Positions 1 to 12,499 are shown, counted from the first letter of the stretch. The stretch is 64,000 nucleotides of DNA from Hydrogenophaga sp. (GCF_011772445.1 NZ_WVZN01000026.1:58960-122959), one strand, 5' to 3'. Translations and numbers: made by a program. Notes: generated by a model not told the origin, from the sequence alone.

Positions 1-913
1 GCGCGAGTTGCTCGGGTTCCAGCACGCCGCCAATGGCGATCACGGGACGGCCCGCCAGGCGCACCCACCAGGCGAGGTTGTCCAGGCCCTGCGCGTGCCA
101 GGGCATGTCCTTGGTGGTGGTGGGCCACACCGGGCCGCAGGCGATCAGGTCGGCCCCGGCACCGCGCGCGCGGCACAGTTCCCAGAGGCTGTGCGAGCTC
201 ATGCCCAGTTGGAGACCGCGCGCCTGCGCGGCGGCGATGGTGGTGCGCTCGGTGGGGCGCAGGGCGAGCCAGTCCTCCTGGCCCAGGTGCAGCGCGGGCG
301 CATTCAGGTTGAGCGCCGTGCGCCAGTGGTCGTTCACCACCAGCGTGGTGCCGGGCACCGCGCGCGCGGCGTCCAGCGCGGCGCGGATGTCCTGCGCCAC
401 GGACGGGTCGTCGCGCCGCGCCTTGATGCGCAGTTGCACCAGCTCCACGCCGGCCTCGGCGCAGGCGCGCACGCGCGCGGCGCTGTCGACGATGGCGTAG
501 ACGCCCCAGGTGCGCGGCACGCCGAGCGGCGCCACCCAGGGCAGGGGCTGGTCGTCCACCGACAGCACGGGCAGGTCGAGCGCGCCCGCGCCGTCGGGCA
601 GGCGCGCGAGCACGGCCGCATCGGCCGCCACCCAGCCCGCGCGCCGCGCGCGCTCGAAGCGCTCGGCGTGGTCGGCCGGCCCGGTGCGCGGCCGCGTGAG
701 CCAACCCGTGGCCTGTGGCGTGTCCAGCCAGTCGTGCGGGTTGCCGGTGATCACCACGGCCGCCGCGCCGAGGTCGCGCAGCGCGCGCGCGAGTTCGGGC
801 ACGGACAGCGAGCCGGGCTGGCGGCCCAGGCGCCGCGCGGCTTCGGTGGCGTCGAGCCGCAGGGACACGTCGAGGGTGGATTCGGTGAATGGGGTGTCCG
901 TCATCTCAGTCAT
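1..913 (-). CDS. thiE: Thiamine phosphate synthase with N-terminal extension (partial, 3' end outside window)
   Basis: ThiE joins the pyrimidine (HMP-PP) and thiazole phosphate moieties to give thiamine phosphate. The visible 304 residues contain the TIM-barrel from about residue 137, with QLRIK at 160-164, VNDHW near 193, HLGQEDW near 209, GMSSHS near 237 and GPVWPTTTK near 260, the phosphate and pyrophosphate binding signatures of the family. The first 135 residues are extra compared with ordinary ThiE (about 210 aa); a stretch around 50-76 (VVITGN, GWLTRPR) resembles the C-terminal part of the HMP-P kinase ThiD, so this may be a decayed ThiD-ThiE fusion (inference). The ATG overlaps the thiG stop as ATGA, so translation is coupled. 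Last gene seen of the thi operon; the stop codon lies beyond base 1. Confidence 0.88.
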   Translation of the reverse strand, partial: MTEMTDTPFTESTLDVSLRLDATEAARRLGRQPGSLSVPELARALRDLGAAAVVITGNPHDWLDTPQATGWLTRPRTGPADHAERFERARRAGWVAADAAVLARLPDGAGALDLPVLSVDDQPLPWVAPLGVPRTWGVYAIVDSAARVRACAEAGVELVQLRIKARRDDPSVAQDIRAALDAARAVPGTTLVVNDHWRTALNLNAPALHLGQEDWLALRPTERTTIAAAQARGLQLGMSSHSLWELCRARGAGADLIACGPVWPTTTKDMPWHAQGLDNLAWWVRLAGRPVIAIGGVLEPEQLA

Positions 914-1734
914 CCGAGCAGCATAGGCCTTCCCGACACGGGGGTGCTGGCGACCGCCATGTCCTGCGGCGCCATCACGCCGGCTTCGAAGGCCAGGCGA
1001 CCCGCGCGCACGGCGTCGGCGAAGGCGCGCGCCATGGCCACGGGATCGCGCGCGTGCGCCACGGCCGAGTTGAGCAGCACGGCGTCGAAGCCGAGCTCCA
1101 GCGCCAGCGCGGCGTGCGAAGGCGCGCCGATGCCGGCGTCCACCACCAGCGGCACCTGCGGCAGCCGTGCGCGCAGCGTGCGCAGCGCCCAGGGGTTGAG
1201 CAGGCCCTGGCCCGAGCCGATGGGCGCCCCCCAGGGCATCAGCAGCTCGCAGCCGGCGTCGAGCAGGCGTTGGCAGGTGACGAGGTCGTCGGTGCAGTAG
1301 GGGAACACGGCGAAGCCGGCCTTCACGAGTTCGGCGGCGGCCTCCACCGTGCCCCAGGGGTCGGGCTGCAGGGTGTGCTCGTCGCCCACCACCTCCAGCT
1401 TGATCCAGTGCGTGTCCATCAGCTCGCGCGCCATGTGCGCCAGGGCCACGGCCTCGCGCGCGCTGCGGCAGCCGGCGGTGTTGGGCAGCAGGCGCATGCC
1501 GCGCGCGCGCAGCGGCGGCAGCAGCTCGTTCAGGAAGGCGTTGTCGCCGCCATCGCCCGCGACCATGCGGCGCAGGCCCACGGTGACCACGCCCGCGCCG
1601 CTGGCGGTGATGGCGTCACGCAGCACGGTTGGCGAGGGGTAGCCCGCCGTGCCCAGCATCAGGCGCGAGCTGAGGGTCTCGCCATAGGCTGTCCAGCTCG
1701 GGGTGGTCGAAGCGTTCGTGTCATGGGTGTTCAT
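910..1734 (-). CDS. thiG: Thiazole synthase ThiG
   Basis: ThiG (274 aa) forms the thiazole phosphate from DXP, dehydroglycine and the sulfur carried on the ThiS thiocarboxylate. The Schiff-base lysine is in the motif [10 protein letters not shown], and the phosphate-binding loop is seen in [13 protein letters not shown] and the following [11 protein letters not shown] segment. The length is normal for the family (about 260). The ATG at 1734 is chosen because it follows the thiS stop by a few bases; a TTG two codons upstream is less likely. It lies between thiS and thiE, as expected for a complex that works with ThiS. Confidence 0.95.
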   Translation of the reverse strand: MNTHDTNASTTPSWTAYGETLSSRLMLGTAGYPSPTVLRDAITASGAGVVTVGLRRMVAGDGGDNAFLNELLPPLRARGMRLLPNTAGCRSAREAVALAHMARELMDTHWIKLEVVGDEHTLQPDPWGTVEAAAELVKAGFAVFPYCTDDLVTCQRLLDAGCELLMPWGAPIGSGQGLLNPWALRTLRARLPQVPLVVDAGIGAPSHAALALELGFDAVLLNSAVAHARDPVAMARAFADAVRAGRLAFEAGVMAPQDMAVASTPVSGRPMLLG

Positions 1735-1736
1735 GT

Positions 1737-1952
1737 TCAACCTCCGACGATGGCCTCGAAAGTGCTGACGTCGTCGCCGGCTTGCAAGACGGTGTCGGCG
1801 CGCGCCGCGCGCGGCACGAAGCGCGCGTTGAGCGCGGTGGCCACGCGCTCGGGCCGCAGGCCTTCGCGCTCCAGCAGGGCCTGCAGCGTGGTGCCGGGTG
1901 GGCAGGGCGTTTCGCGGCCATTCAGGCGAACGGTGGGGGTGGGCTCTGTCAT
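1737..1952 (-). CDS. thiS: Sulfur carrier protein ThiS
   Basis: A 71-residue ubiquitin-fold sulfur carrier. The sequence ends in Ile-Val-Gly-Gly, the C-terminal diglycine that is adenylated and thiocarboxylated before sulfur transfer to ThiG. The N-terminus TVRLNGRE and the middle [11 protein letters not shown] are typical of the family. The start ATG overlaps the thiO stop (ATGA), and the stop lies only a few bases before thiG, so the three genes are almost certainly translated together. Confidence 0.94.
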   Translation of the reverse strand: MTEPTPTVRLNGRETPCPPGTTLQALLEREGLRPERVATALNARFVPRAARADTVLQAGDDVSTFEAIVGG

Positions 1953-3037
1953 GGCGGGGATTCTCCGTTGCGCGCCCAGCCCGCGGCGGCCAGGGCGTCC
2001 TGCACCAGCGCGGGCGCGATCATCCAGCCGTGGCGGAACAGGCCATTGATGCGCAGCAGGCCCGGCGCGTGTTCGACGCAGGGCAGGTGGTCGGCGCACG
2101 CGGGGCGCAGGTTGGTTTCCAGGTGATCGATGCGCGCCTCGGCCAGTTCCGGCAACACGCTGTGCGCGGCCGACATCAGCTCCAGCGCGCTGCGCAGGCT
2201 CACGGGCGAGCGGTCCTCGCTCTCGATCTCGCTGGCGCCGATCACGATGCGCTCGCCCGGGCGCGGCACCAGGTACACGCGGTGGCGCGGGTGCAGCAGG
2301 CGCACGGGCCGCTGCAGGCGCACACCGGGCGCGTGCAGCCACACCACCTCGCCGCGCACGCCGCGCAGCGGCACCTCAGGCCGCGCGCCCAGGCCGCGCG
2401 TGTCGATGGCGAGGTCCGCCGCGAAGCCGCTGCCGTCGGCCAGTTGCAGGCGGCCCGGGTGCACCGCCTCCACCCGCGTGTCCCAGCGCCAGCGCACGCC
2501 GTCGGCCTGTTCGGCCAGGGCCTGCAAGGACTCGCGCGGCAGCAGTTGGCCTTCGCCGGGCAGCAGCCAGGCCAGCAGGCCGGGGGCCAGCGCGGGCTCC
2601 AGTTCGCGCAGCGCGGCGGCATCCAGCGGTTGCGGCGCGGGCGCTTCGGCCACGGCGCTCAGGCGCGCGAGCGTGCGCTGCGCGCTGCCGCGGTCGCTGC
2701 CGTGCGCCAGCAGCAGGCTGCCCTCGGTGCGCACCAGCTCGGGGGCGCCGCCTTCGCGCAGGCGCTGGCCGATGGCGCGCCACAGCGGCAACGAGCGCCA
2801 GCCCAGGCGGGCCACGGCGGGCTCGGCGCCGTCCAGTTCGGCCAGCGGGCTGAGCATGCCCGCGGCCGTGAAGCCCGCGGCGTGGGGCCGACCCAGCGCG
2901 GGCGCCACGCGGCCCTGCACGGGCGGCAGCGGGCCGTCGGCCGGGTCGAACACGGTCACGTCGTGCCCATCGCGCGCCAGCCACCAGGCCAGCAGCCGAC
3001 CCAGCACACCCGCGCCCGCGATGCCGATGCGTGCCAC
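1949..3037 (-). CDS. thiO: Glycine oxidase ThiO (FAD-dependent)
   Basis: A D-amino-acid-oxidase family flavoenzyme, 362 aa, that oxidises glycine to dehydroglycine for thiazole formation in aerobes. The N-terminus holds the FAD dinucleotide-binding motif [13 protein letters not shown], and the C-terminus has the family segments [12 protein letters not shown] and [17 protein letters not shown] start (Val-Ala-Arg-Ile) three bases after the thiC stop fits the Rossmann start; no good ATG is available. Presence of ThiO rather than ThiH is consistent with an aerobic organism. It overlaps thiS by four bases. Confidence 0.92.
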   Translation of the reverse strand: MARIGIAGAGVLGRLLAWWLARDGHDVTVFDPADGPLPPVQGRVAPALGRPHAAGFTAAGMLSPLAELDGAEPAVARLGWRSLPLWRAIGQRLREGGAPELVRTEGSLLLAHGSDRGSAQRTLARLSAVAEAPAPQPLDAAALRELEPALAPGLLAWLLPGEGQLLPRESLQALAEQADGVRWRWDTRVEAVHPGRLQLADGSGFAADLAIDTRGLGARPEVPLRGVRGEVVWLHAPGVRLQRPVRLLHPRHRVYLVPRPGERIVIGASEIESEDRSPVSLRSALELMSAAHSVLPELAEARIDHLETNLRPACADHLPCVEHAPGLLRINGLFRHGWMIAPALVQDALAAAGWARNGESPP

Positions 3038-3039
3038 GC

Positions 3040-4995
<1,956 letters not shown>

Positions 4996-4997
4996 TC

Positions 4998-5040
4998 ATG
5001 CCGGGTGCCCGGAACCGCCACGGGGCGGAGGGCCCGGCAT
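4998..5040 (-). promoter_or_regulatory. Leader inverted repeat between riboswitch aptamer and RBS hairpin
   Basis: Perfect eight-base arms ATGCCGGG and CCCGGCAT (4998-5005 and 5033-5040) flank a GC-rich interior. The structure lies between the TPP aptamer and the RBS hairpin, so it may take part in switching, but no T-run follows and it does not look like an intrinsic terminator. Confidence 0.4.
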
Positions 5041-5059
5041 GCCGTTCACCTCGGCATGC

Positions 5060-5158
5060 GCTCTTCTTTCGCCGGTACTAGCCGGATCAAGTTCACGGGT
5101 TCGGCCTTCAGCCATCTCAGCGCCGGCCTTTGCAGGCCGGTGCACCCCGGAGCAAGGG
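5060..5158 (-). promoter_or_regulatory. TPP riboswitch (THI element)
   Basis: The minus strand carries the hallmark THI-box blocks in order: GGGGTGC near 5148, CTGAGATGG near 5117, then ACCCGTGAACTTGATC and CCGGCTAGTACCGGCG down to about 5068. These correspond to the HMP-sensing helix and the pyrophosphate-sensing helix of the aptamer. It lies about 130 bases upstream of thiC, the usual location, and is expected to turn off thiCOSGE when thiamine pyrophosphate is plentiful. Confidence 0.95.
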
Positions 5159-5229
5159 GGAGTGTACGACGCAGGCCCGCGGGGGCATAGTGGCGGGCCA
5201 TTCACCCATCGATTGCCCAGGAGACTGCC

Positions 5230-5619
5230 ATGAAGACCAATCCCATCGGCTGGTTCGAGATCTACGTGCAGGACGTGCCCCGAGCGAAAGCCTTCTACGA
5301 AACGGTGTTCCAGGGCAAGCTGGCGCCACTGGGCAACCCCGACCCGAAAGACCCCTCGGGCATGGAGATGTGGGCCTTTCCGTCGTCCATGGAAAGCTAC
5401 GGCGCGCCCGGCGCGCTGGTGAAGATGGAAGGCATGCCTTCGGGCGGCAACAGCACGATCGTGTACTTCGCCTGCGACGACTGCGCGGTCGAGGCCGCGC
5501 GCGCCGCGTCAAACGGCGGCGCGGTCTTCAAGGAGAAGATGTCCATCGGCGAGTACGGCTTCATTGCCCTGGTCAACGACACCGAGGGCAACATGATCGG
5601 CCTGCACTCGATGCGCTGA
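5230..5619 (+). CDS. VOC family (glyoxalase/bleomycin-resistance fold) protein
   Basis: A 129-residue single-domain vicinal-oxygen-chelate protein. The sequence starts IGWFEIYVQDVPRAKAFYETVF, typical of the first beta-alpha-beta-beta module, and ends GFIALVNDTEGNMIGLHS, where the Glu is a usual metal ligand position. Members include lyases, dioxygenases and uncharacterised binding proteins; nothing here fixes the substrate. A purine-rich AGGAGACTGCC precedes the ATG. It is transcribed away from the thi operon and converges on the next gene, leaving only six bases between the stops. Confidence 0.85.
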   Translation: MKTNPIGWFEIYVQDVPRAKAFYETVFQGKLAPLGNPDPKDPSGMEMWAFPSSMESYGAPGALVKMEGMPSGGNSTIVYFACDDCAVEAARAASNGGAVFKEKMSIGEYGFIALVNDTEGNMIGLHSMR

Positions 5620-5625
5620 GGTCCC

Positions 5626-6171
5626 TCAGGCACCGGACGGTGCCGTCGTGTCGACCTTGCCGTCTTTCACCGGCAGCGTGGCGCCGGGCTTGAACGAGGT
5701 GCGCACCGTGGCGTCCTGGCCGTCGAGGCGGTAGGTCACGTCGTAGCCGGAGAGCTTCTGCGATTTCTCGTTCACCGTGCGGCAGCGGCGCTCCGTGGTG
5801 GTCACGGTGTCGTTCTTCTGCATGTTCTTCTGCACCTGGTTGCCCGCGTAGCCGCCGGCCGCGGCGCCGGCCACGGTCGCCACCGTCTTGCCCGAGCCCT
5901 TGCCGATGGTGCTGCCCAGCAGGCCGCCGGCCAGGCCGCCGACCACGGTGCCGGCGATGCGGTGCTCGTCCTTCACGGGCGCCTGCCGCTGCACGGCCAC
6001 GTTCTCGCACACCTCGCGCGGCGTGCTCACGGTGGTCATCACTTCCTTGACGGACAGCACCTGGGCCTCCTTGGGCTTGGCCAGGGTCTGGTAGCCGCCC
6101 ACGGCGCCGGCACCCAGCACCACCATCGCCAGGCCGCCGAGGGCCATGCCTTTGATCATTGACTTGTCCAT
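5626..6171 (-). CDS. Glycine-zipper 2TM-domain membrane protein
   Basis: A 181-residue protein with an N-terminal hydrophobic segment (about residues 7-27, GMALGGLAMVVLGAGAVGGY) and, around residues 72-108, a glycine-zipper region (GTVVGGLAGGLLG, VATVAGAAAGGYAGNQVQ) like that of SlyB/OmpA-associated 2TM proteins. The C-terminal part is a small soluble domain with Cys residues (VCENV, RRCRT). Such proteins sit in the cell envelope; a specific function is not known. The ATG at 6171 is chosen over an upstream one because it begins with the short polar stretch and signal-anchor expected. Confidence 0.8.
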   Translation of the reverse strand: MDKSMIKGMALGGLAMVVLGAGAVGGYQTLAKPKEAQVLSVKEVMTTVSTPREVCENVAVQRQAPVKDEHRIAGTVVGGLAGGLLGSTIGKGSGKTVATVAGAAAGGYAGNQVQKNMQKNDTVTTTERRCRTVNEKSQKLSGYDVTYRLDGQDATVRTSFKPGATLPVKDGKVDTTAPSGA

Positions 6172-6301
6172 GCGCTCACTCCTGGTTTGTCGGTGAGCGA
6201 AATCTAGTCTGCAGGTGGGGCGTGCCTGTAACCGCAGGTGTCTCGGGCCGGGCAATCGAAACAACTCGGTAACGCCCTTTACGGGGCGGCCGACTGGGCG
6301 A

Positions 6302-6880
6302 TCAGTCCAGCAACGAACCCAGCACGGGCAGCTGGCTCTTGCGCAGGCGCGTGGTGCGCTGGAAGAACAGGCTGTTGGGGATGCGCAGGTGCGTGGGCTC
6401 CTTGCCGTCCACCGGGTCTTCCTTGAGTGTGGTGTAGACGAGGTTGATGTCGAGCACCTCGCCGGCCAGGCCGGGCTTGTCGCCCCCTTCCAGCAGTTCG
6501 ATGTGGTCGTGCAGGCCGAAGGGGCGCGTGGTGAAGATCAGCACCGAGCAGAAGATGTTGGAGAGCACGCTCCAGGCGGCGAAGAAGGCGATGGCGCCCA
6601 CCGTGACGAAGCCGGTGAAGCCGGCCCAGATGACGCCGGCCGACACGCCCATGCGGTCCAGGATCCACAGCAGGGCCGCGCCGCTCAGCAGCAGCGTGAC
6701 GAGGCGCTTGCTGCCCACGGTGAAGTCCAGCGGCAGGTTCTTTTCGACCGAGAGGCGGTTGATGAAGCGGTGCAGCAGCGAGCGCAGCAGCATCGCGAAC
6801 AGGATGATCAGGACGATCTGCAGCGCGATGGAGATGGCTTCGACCCAGGGGTGGGCCCAGTCGGGGAGGAAAGGTCTCAT
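6302..6880 (-). CDS. Small MscS-family mechanosensitive channel
   Basis: A 192-residue MscS-type protein. Two hydrophobic segments (about 15-38 and 58-76) precede the pore helix region GVIWAGFTGFVTVGAIAFFAAWSVLSN (about 82-109), which has the Gly/Ala spacing of TM3, and then the start of the beta domain (FTTRPFGLHDHIEL). It is shorter than E. coli MscS (286 aa) because the C-terminal cytoplasmic vestibule is reduced to about 70 residues. Probable role: release valve in hypo-osmotic shock. Transcribed away from higBA with about 100 bases between the two starts. Confidence 0.85.
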   Translation of the reverse strand: MRPFLPDWAHPWVEAISIALQIVLIILFAMLLRSLLHRFINRLSVEKNLPLDFTVGSKRLVTLLLSGAALLWILDRMGVSAGVIWAGFTGFVTVGAIAFFAAWSVLSNIFCSVLIFTTRPFGLHDHIELLEGGDKPGLAGEVLDINLVYTTLKEDPVDGKEPTHLRIPNSLFFQRTTRLRKSQLPVLGSLLD

Positions 6881-6950
6881 GGACCGGGCATTGTGCCAAG
6901 GGCGCTGAGGACGCTGATGACGGCCCAAGGCAGTCAGGGAAGTTTTGCGA

Positions 6951-6969
6951 TAGTCCCAATTTGGGACTA
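6951..6969 (+). promoter_or_regulatory. higBA operator palindrome
   Basis: TAGTCCCAA-T-TTGGGACTA is a perfect palindrome with nine-base arms and one central base, ending 11 bases before the higB start. A possible -35 (TTGCGA, 6945) and -10 (TAAACT, 6967) flank it, so a protein bound here would block the promoter. HigA antitoxins normally autoregulate by binding such palindromes; that assignment is inference. Confidence 0.75.
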
Positions 6970-6980
6970 AACTCCGCACC

Positions 6981-7292
6981 ATGCGCGTCATCGCCATCTC
7001 GACACTGAAGAATTTCTGGGAGAAGGCGGAGCACCGCGATGCGGAGCAGGCTCTGAAAGCCTGGCTGGAGGAAGCGCAGGCCGCGAACTGGCAGCAGCCG
7101 GCCGACATCAAGGCCCGGTTTCGCAGCGCGAGCGTGCTCAGGAACCGGCGCGTGGTGTTCAACATCAAGGGCAACGACTACCGCTTGATCGTCACGGTGG
7201 CGTACCGATTTCAGGCGGTGTATGTGAAGTTCGTGGGCACGCATGCCCAGTACGACGCGATCGACGTCAACACGGTGGAGATCGATCCATGA
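6981..7292 (+). CDS. higB: HigB-family type II toxin (mRNA interferase)
   Basis: A 103-residue RelE-superfamily toxin of the HigB (host inhibition of growth) type, which cuts mRNA on the ribosome. Recognisable family segments are the N-terminal MRVIAISTLKNFWEK, the middle FNIKGNDYRLIVTV and the C-terminal FVGTHAQYDAID. The gene is upstream of its antitoxin, the reverse of most type II pairs but normal for higBA, and its stop overlaps the higA start as ATGA. A palindromic operator lies just upstream. Confidence 0.9.
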   Translation: MRVIAISTLKNFWEKAEHRDAEQALKAWLEEAQAANWQQPADIKARFRSASVLRNRRVVFNIKGNDYRLIVTVAYRFQAVYVKFVGTHAQYDAIDVNTVEIDP

Positions 7293-7699
7293 GCAAGACC
7301 AAGCTGGCCCTGAACCCCATCCGCACGGAGGCGGACTACCGCGCGGCGCTCAAGCGGGCCGAGGCGTTCTTCGATGCCGCCGAGGAGCCCGATCCGGACA
7401 GCGAGGAAGGCGCGCACTTCGAGGCGCTGCTCACGCTCATCGAGGCGCACGAGCGCAAGCACTACCCGGTGTTGCCGCCGGATCCGGTGGAGGCGATCCG
7501 CTTTCGAATGGAGCAAGCCGGGTTGACCGTGAAGGATCTGGAGCCCCTGATCGGGCGCAGCAACAGGGTGTACGAAGTTTTCGCGCACAAGAGGCCGCTG
7601 ACTCTGCCGATGATCCGAAGGCTGCACCAGGCTCTGGGCATTCCGGCTGAGGTGCTGATCGCCGAGCCCACGCCGCGCTACGGGGACAAGCACCGCTGA
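7289..7699 (+). CDS. higA: HigA-family antitoxin / transcriptional repressor
   Basis: A 136-residue antitoxin. The N-terminal half (IRTEADYRAALKRAEAFF) is the toxin-binding part seen in HigA proteins with this extended architecture; the C-terminal half (about 70-125) is a helix-turn-helix: GLTVKDLEPLIGRSNRVYEV followed by a recognition-helix region and LGIPAEVLI. It should neutralise HigB and repress the operon through the palindrome at 6951-6969. Start and stop codons overlap with higB. Confidence 0.9.
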   Translation: MSKTKLALNPIRTEADYRAALKRAEAFFDAAEEPDPDSEEGAHFEALLTLIEAHERKHYPVLPPDPVEAIRFRMEQAGLTVKDLEPLIGRSNRVYEVFAHKRPLTLPMIRRLHQALGIPAEVLIAEPTPRYGDKHR

Positions 7700-7746
7700 A
7701 TTGCGAGCTTGCTCCACGCCGTACGCTCAGCCGCTACACTGCTCCA

Positions 7747-7929
7747 ATGCCCTCCAAGCCCGACAAACCAGTCCTTGGCCAAGCGCCCCGCCGCAAGCCC
7801 AGTGCGGAGGCTGTGCGTCGTTCCGTGGCCAGCTCGACGGCCATCGAGACGGGGCAAAGTGTCGCTGAGCTGGAATCCAAGTTGCGACAGCCTTCGCGGC
7901 GGTTCTCGCACATCACTCTGGCACGCTGA
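7747..7929 (+). CDS. Small protein of unknown function, possible Fic antitoxin
   Basis: A 60-residue, Arg/Ser-rich open frame just after higBA and running into the 3' end of the frameshifted Fic gene on the other strand (17-base overlap). TACACT at 7735-7740 could be a -10 box placed for a nearly leaderless transcript. Residues around 28-33 read S-T-A-I-E-T, close to the S/T-x-x-x-E-G/N helix with which class I antitoxins block Fic proteins. Known class I antitoxins are co-directional and upstream of fic, while this one is convergent, so the link is only a suggestion. It could also be non-coding. Confidence 0.4.
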   Translation: MPSKPDKPVLGQAPRRKPSAEAVRRSVASSTAIETGQSVAELESKLRQPSRRFSHITLAR

Positions 7930-8571
7930 CACCCTTCGGGCTTTCGCCCAGGGCCTCCGCCACAAAGTCCCTCATCGGCTGGTAGTTGCCATTGAATCCC
8001 GCATGGATGGCGCCAACGTACGCTGGCTTGCGTGCGTCCATCCGCGGTAGTCCAGCGGGTCGTTTCCTGCCTGCACGGCCATCACATCCGCCAGCAGGCG
8101 CGACAGCCGTCCGTTGCCTTCGCGAAACGGGTGGATCAGGATGAACTCCACGTGCGTGATGGCGATGGCTTCGATCAATTCGTTGGTTGACAGGCGGCTG
8201 CATGGCGTCCACCGCGTCAAGTGGTCGCGTTCGTACTCGGCCAGCAGGCGCGGAATCTGAGGAACGGCCGCAAAAGGGAAGCCATCCTTGCTCATGGTGA
8301 CCTGACGTACCTGCCCCGCCCATGCATAAACGTTTCCCAACCACCGCCGGTGCCATGTCATCAGGTCATCCGTCGTGATGGTGCGGTCGGGCAGCTGGTC
8401 GACCAACACATCTTGATAGAGCTGGTTCAGCAGTTCCAGCTCAAGGTCATCCATGTCGGCTGGCGACGCAATGCCGACGAGGTTGCGCAGGACCTGCTCG
8501 CCGGAACCTGGCTCGTATTCCCCTTCCGAGCCGTCGACTGCGTAGCGACCAACCATGACCCCTCCGTTCAA
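7913..8571 (-). pseudogene. Fic/Doc-family AMP transferase gene, frameshifted near 8037
   Basis: The first frame (8571 to about 8038) encodes a Fic domain with the complete active-site motif HPFREGNGRLSR and the upstream WAGQVRQVTMSK flap region. At Gly-Trp (8038) the reading frame switches: frame one ends after 20 unrelated residues at 7972, while the next frame continues with a natural Fic C-terminus (DARKPAYVGAIHAGFNGNY) to a stop at 7913. Inserting one G after TGG at 8038 joins the two exactly, giving about 219 residues. So this is either a recent one-base deletion or a sequencing error. The HxFxxGNGR motif is upstream of the break, so a truncated product might keep some activity. Confidence 0.8.
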
Positions 8572-8623
8572 ACCGCCCGGTGTGTGGGGGCGGATGTTGG
8601 ATCATGCCTTGTGCTGACGTTGC

Positions 8624-10926
8624 TTACCCGCCCAGCGCCCGCAACACCTCTTCCGCCGTCGCCGGCGCATGCATCGCCTCGGGGTCGCCCTGCGCCCGCG
8701 CCACCGCGTCGCGCAGTGCCTCATACACGCTGATCGCCAGCATGAAGGGCGGCTCGCCCACGGCCTTGCTGCCGTGCACGTTGTCCTCGCGGTTGGCCTC
8801 GGGCCACAGCTCGATGTTCCAGTGCGGCGGCAGGTCGCCGGCCGTGGGGATCTTGTAGGTGCTGGGCGCGTGGGTCTGCAGCTGGCCCTTGTCGCTCCAA
8901 ACCAGTTGCTCGGTGGTGAGCCAGCCCATGCCCTGGATGAAGCCGCCCTCGATCTGTCCGATGTCGATGGCCGGGTTGATGCTGTGGCCCACGTCGTGCA
9001 GGATGTCCACGGCCAGCACGCGGCTCTCGCCGGTGAGCGTGTCGATGGCGACTTCGCTGACGGCCGCGCCATAGGCGAAGTAGTAGAAGGGCCGGCCCTT
9101 CATCGTCACCTTGTCGTAGTGGATCTTGGGCGTGCGGTAGAAGCCGTCGCTCCACAACTGGATGCGGTTGGCGTAGGCGGCGTGCACCACGTCCTCGAAG
9201 CGGCGCGTGCTTCTGGGCGTGATGACTTCGCCCCCAAGAAAGCGCACCGCGCCCGCACCGCAGCCGTCCAGGCCGGCGACGAAGGCGGCCAGGTTGTCGC
9301 GCACGTGGCGCGCGGCGAACTGCGCGGCGCGGCCGTTGAGGTCGGTGCCGCTGCTGGCGGCGGTGGCGCTGGCGTTGGGCACCTTGCTGGTGTCGGCCGC
9401 GGTGGCGATCACGCGCTCGAAGGGCACGCCGAGTTCGTCGGCCACGATCTGCGCGACCTTGGTGTTCAGGCCCTGGCCCATCTCGGTGCCGCCGTGGTTC
9501 ACCAGCACGCTGCCGTCGGTGTAGACGTGCACCAGGGCGCCGGCCTGGTTGAACAGGGTGGCGGTGAAGCTGATGCCGAACTTCACCGGCGTGAGGGCAA
9601 TGCCCTTCTTGATGACCGGGCTCCTGGCGTTGAAGGCGTCGATGGCGGTGCGGCGTTCTTCATAGCGCGAGGTGCGCGCCAGCGTGGCCATGAGCGGCTC
9701 GAGGATGTTGTCCTCCACCTGCATGTCGTAGTGCGTCCGGTCGCGCTCGCCCACGCCGTAGACGTTGCGCAGCCGCACCTGCAAGGGATCCAGCCCCAGG
9801 TGGCGGGCGATGTCGCTCAGGATGCGTTCGATGGCGATGACGCCCTGCGGCCCGCCGAAGCCGCGAAAGGCGGTGTGGCTTTGCGTGTTGGTCTTGCAGC
9901 GGAAGGAATCAATGGCGACGTCTTCCAGAAAGTAGGCGTTGTCGCAGTGGAAGATGGCGCGGTCGGCCACAGGGCCGGAGAGGTCGGCGCTGAAGCCGCA
10001 GTTGCCCAGCATGACGATGCGCAAGCCGCTAAGGCGGCCGCTGTCGTCGAAGCCCACGCGGTAGCGGTAGGCAAAGGGGTGGCGCTTGCCGGTGAGCATG
10101 AAGTCGTCGTCGCGGTCCAGGCGCAGCTTCACGGGCTGCCCGGTCTTGCGCGCGGCCAATGCGGCCCACACGGCGAGGTGGCCGGCCTGCGTTTCCTTGC
10201 CGCCGAAACCACCGCCCATGCGCCGGCATTCCACGGTGACCGCGTGGTTGGGGATACCCAGCGCGTGCGCGACCCAGTGCTGCACCTCGCCGGGGTGCTG
10301 GGTGCTGCTGTGGATCCACCATTGGCCCTGCTCCAGAGGCAGGGCGTAGGCAATCTGGCCTTCCAGGTAGAAATGTTCCTGGCCGCCGACCTCGAACTCG
10401 CCGTCCAGGGTGTGTGGGGCGCGCGCCAGCGCGGCGGCGGCATCGCCACGGGCCACGTGCACGGGGGGCAACACGTAGCTCTGGCGCTCGTGCGCCTCGT
10501 GCACGGTGAGCACGGGGTGCAGGGGGTCGATGCGGGGCTTGACGAGGCGCGCGGCGCGGCGCGCGGTCATGGCGTCGTCGGCCACGATCAGGCCCATCGC
10601 CTGGCCCAGGAACTGCACCGTGTCCTGCGCGAACACGGGCTCGTCGTGGCCGAAGGCGGCCAGCAGGGGGTCGCCGGGCACGTCGGCGGCGCTGACGAAG
10701 GCGCGCACGCCGGGCAGGGCCAGCGCGGCGGCGGTGTCGAAGCCGCGCAGGCGGCCATGCGCCACGGGCGAGCACACGGGCGCGGCATGCAGGGTGCCGC
10801 GCACCTCGGGGATGTCGTCGATGTAGGTGGCGGCGCCGGCCACCTGGGCGCGGGCGCTTTCGTGGAAGCGCGAGCTGCCGGCGGCGCTGGGCGCGGCTTG
10901 TTGCAACAGGGCGGTGTCGGGAGCGT

Positions 10927-10930
<4 letters not shown>
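8624..10930 (-). CDS. xdhB: Xanthine dehydrogenase, molybdopterin-binding subunit
   Basis: The large subunit (768 aa) of bacterial XdhAB, which hydroxylates hypoxanthine to xanthine and urate at a molybdenum cofactor. Family signatures are GGQEHFYLEGQIAYALP near 180, the Moco loop RRMGGGFGGKE near 235, TAFRGFGGPQG near 355 and GGEMGQGLNTK-type segment (here HGGTEMGQGLNTKV) near 490. The ATG overlaps the xdhA stop (ATGA). No xdhC (Moco sulfuration and insertion factor) follows, although it often does; the next gene downstream is the Fic gene. Confidence 0.95.
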
Positions 10931-12405
<1,475 letters not shown>

Positions 12406-12438
12406 GCGGACCAGCATACCCATACCACCACGGCACGT

Positions 12439-12456
12439 CATATGCTTGGGCGTATG
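12439..12456. promoter_or_regulatory. Candidate LysR-type binding site in xdhA/LysR intergenic region
   Basis: CATATGC-TTGG-GCGTATG is an inverted repeat with one mismatch in seven and contains T-N11-A spacing. It is the only clear dyad in the 94 bases between the divergent starts of xdhA and the LysR gene, where a LysR protein would usually bind. The role is inferred. Confidence 0.45.
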
Positions 12457-12499
12457 CCGCCAATGCCCGATATCCGATGCCACACGAGATGACACCGTC

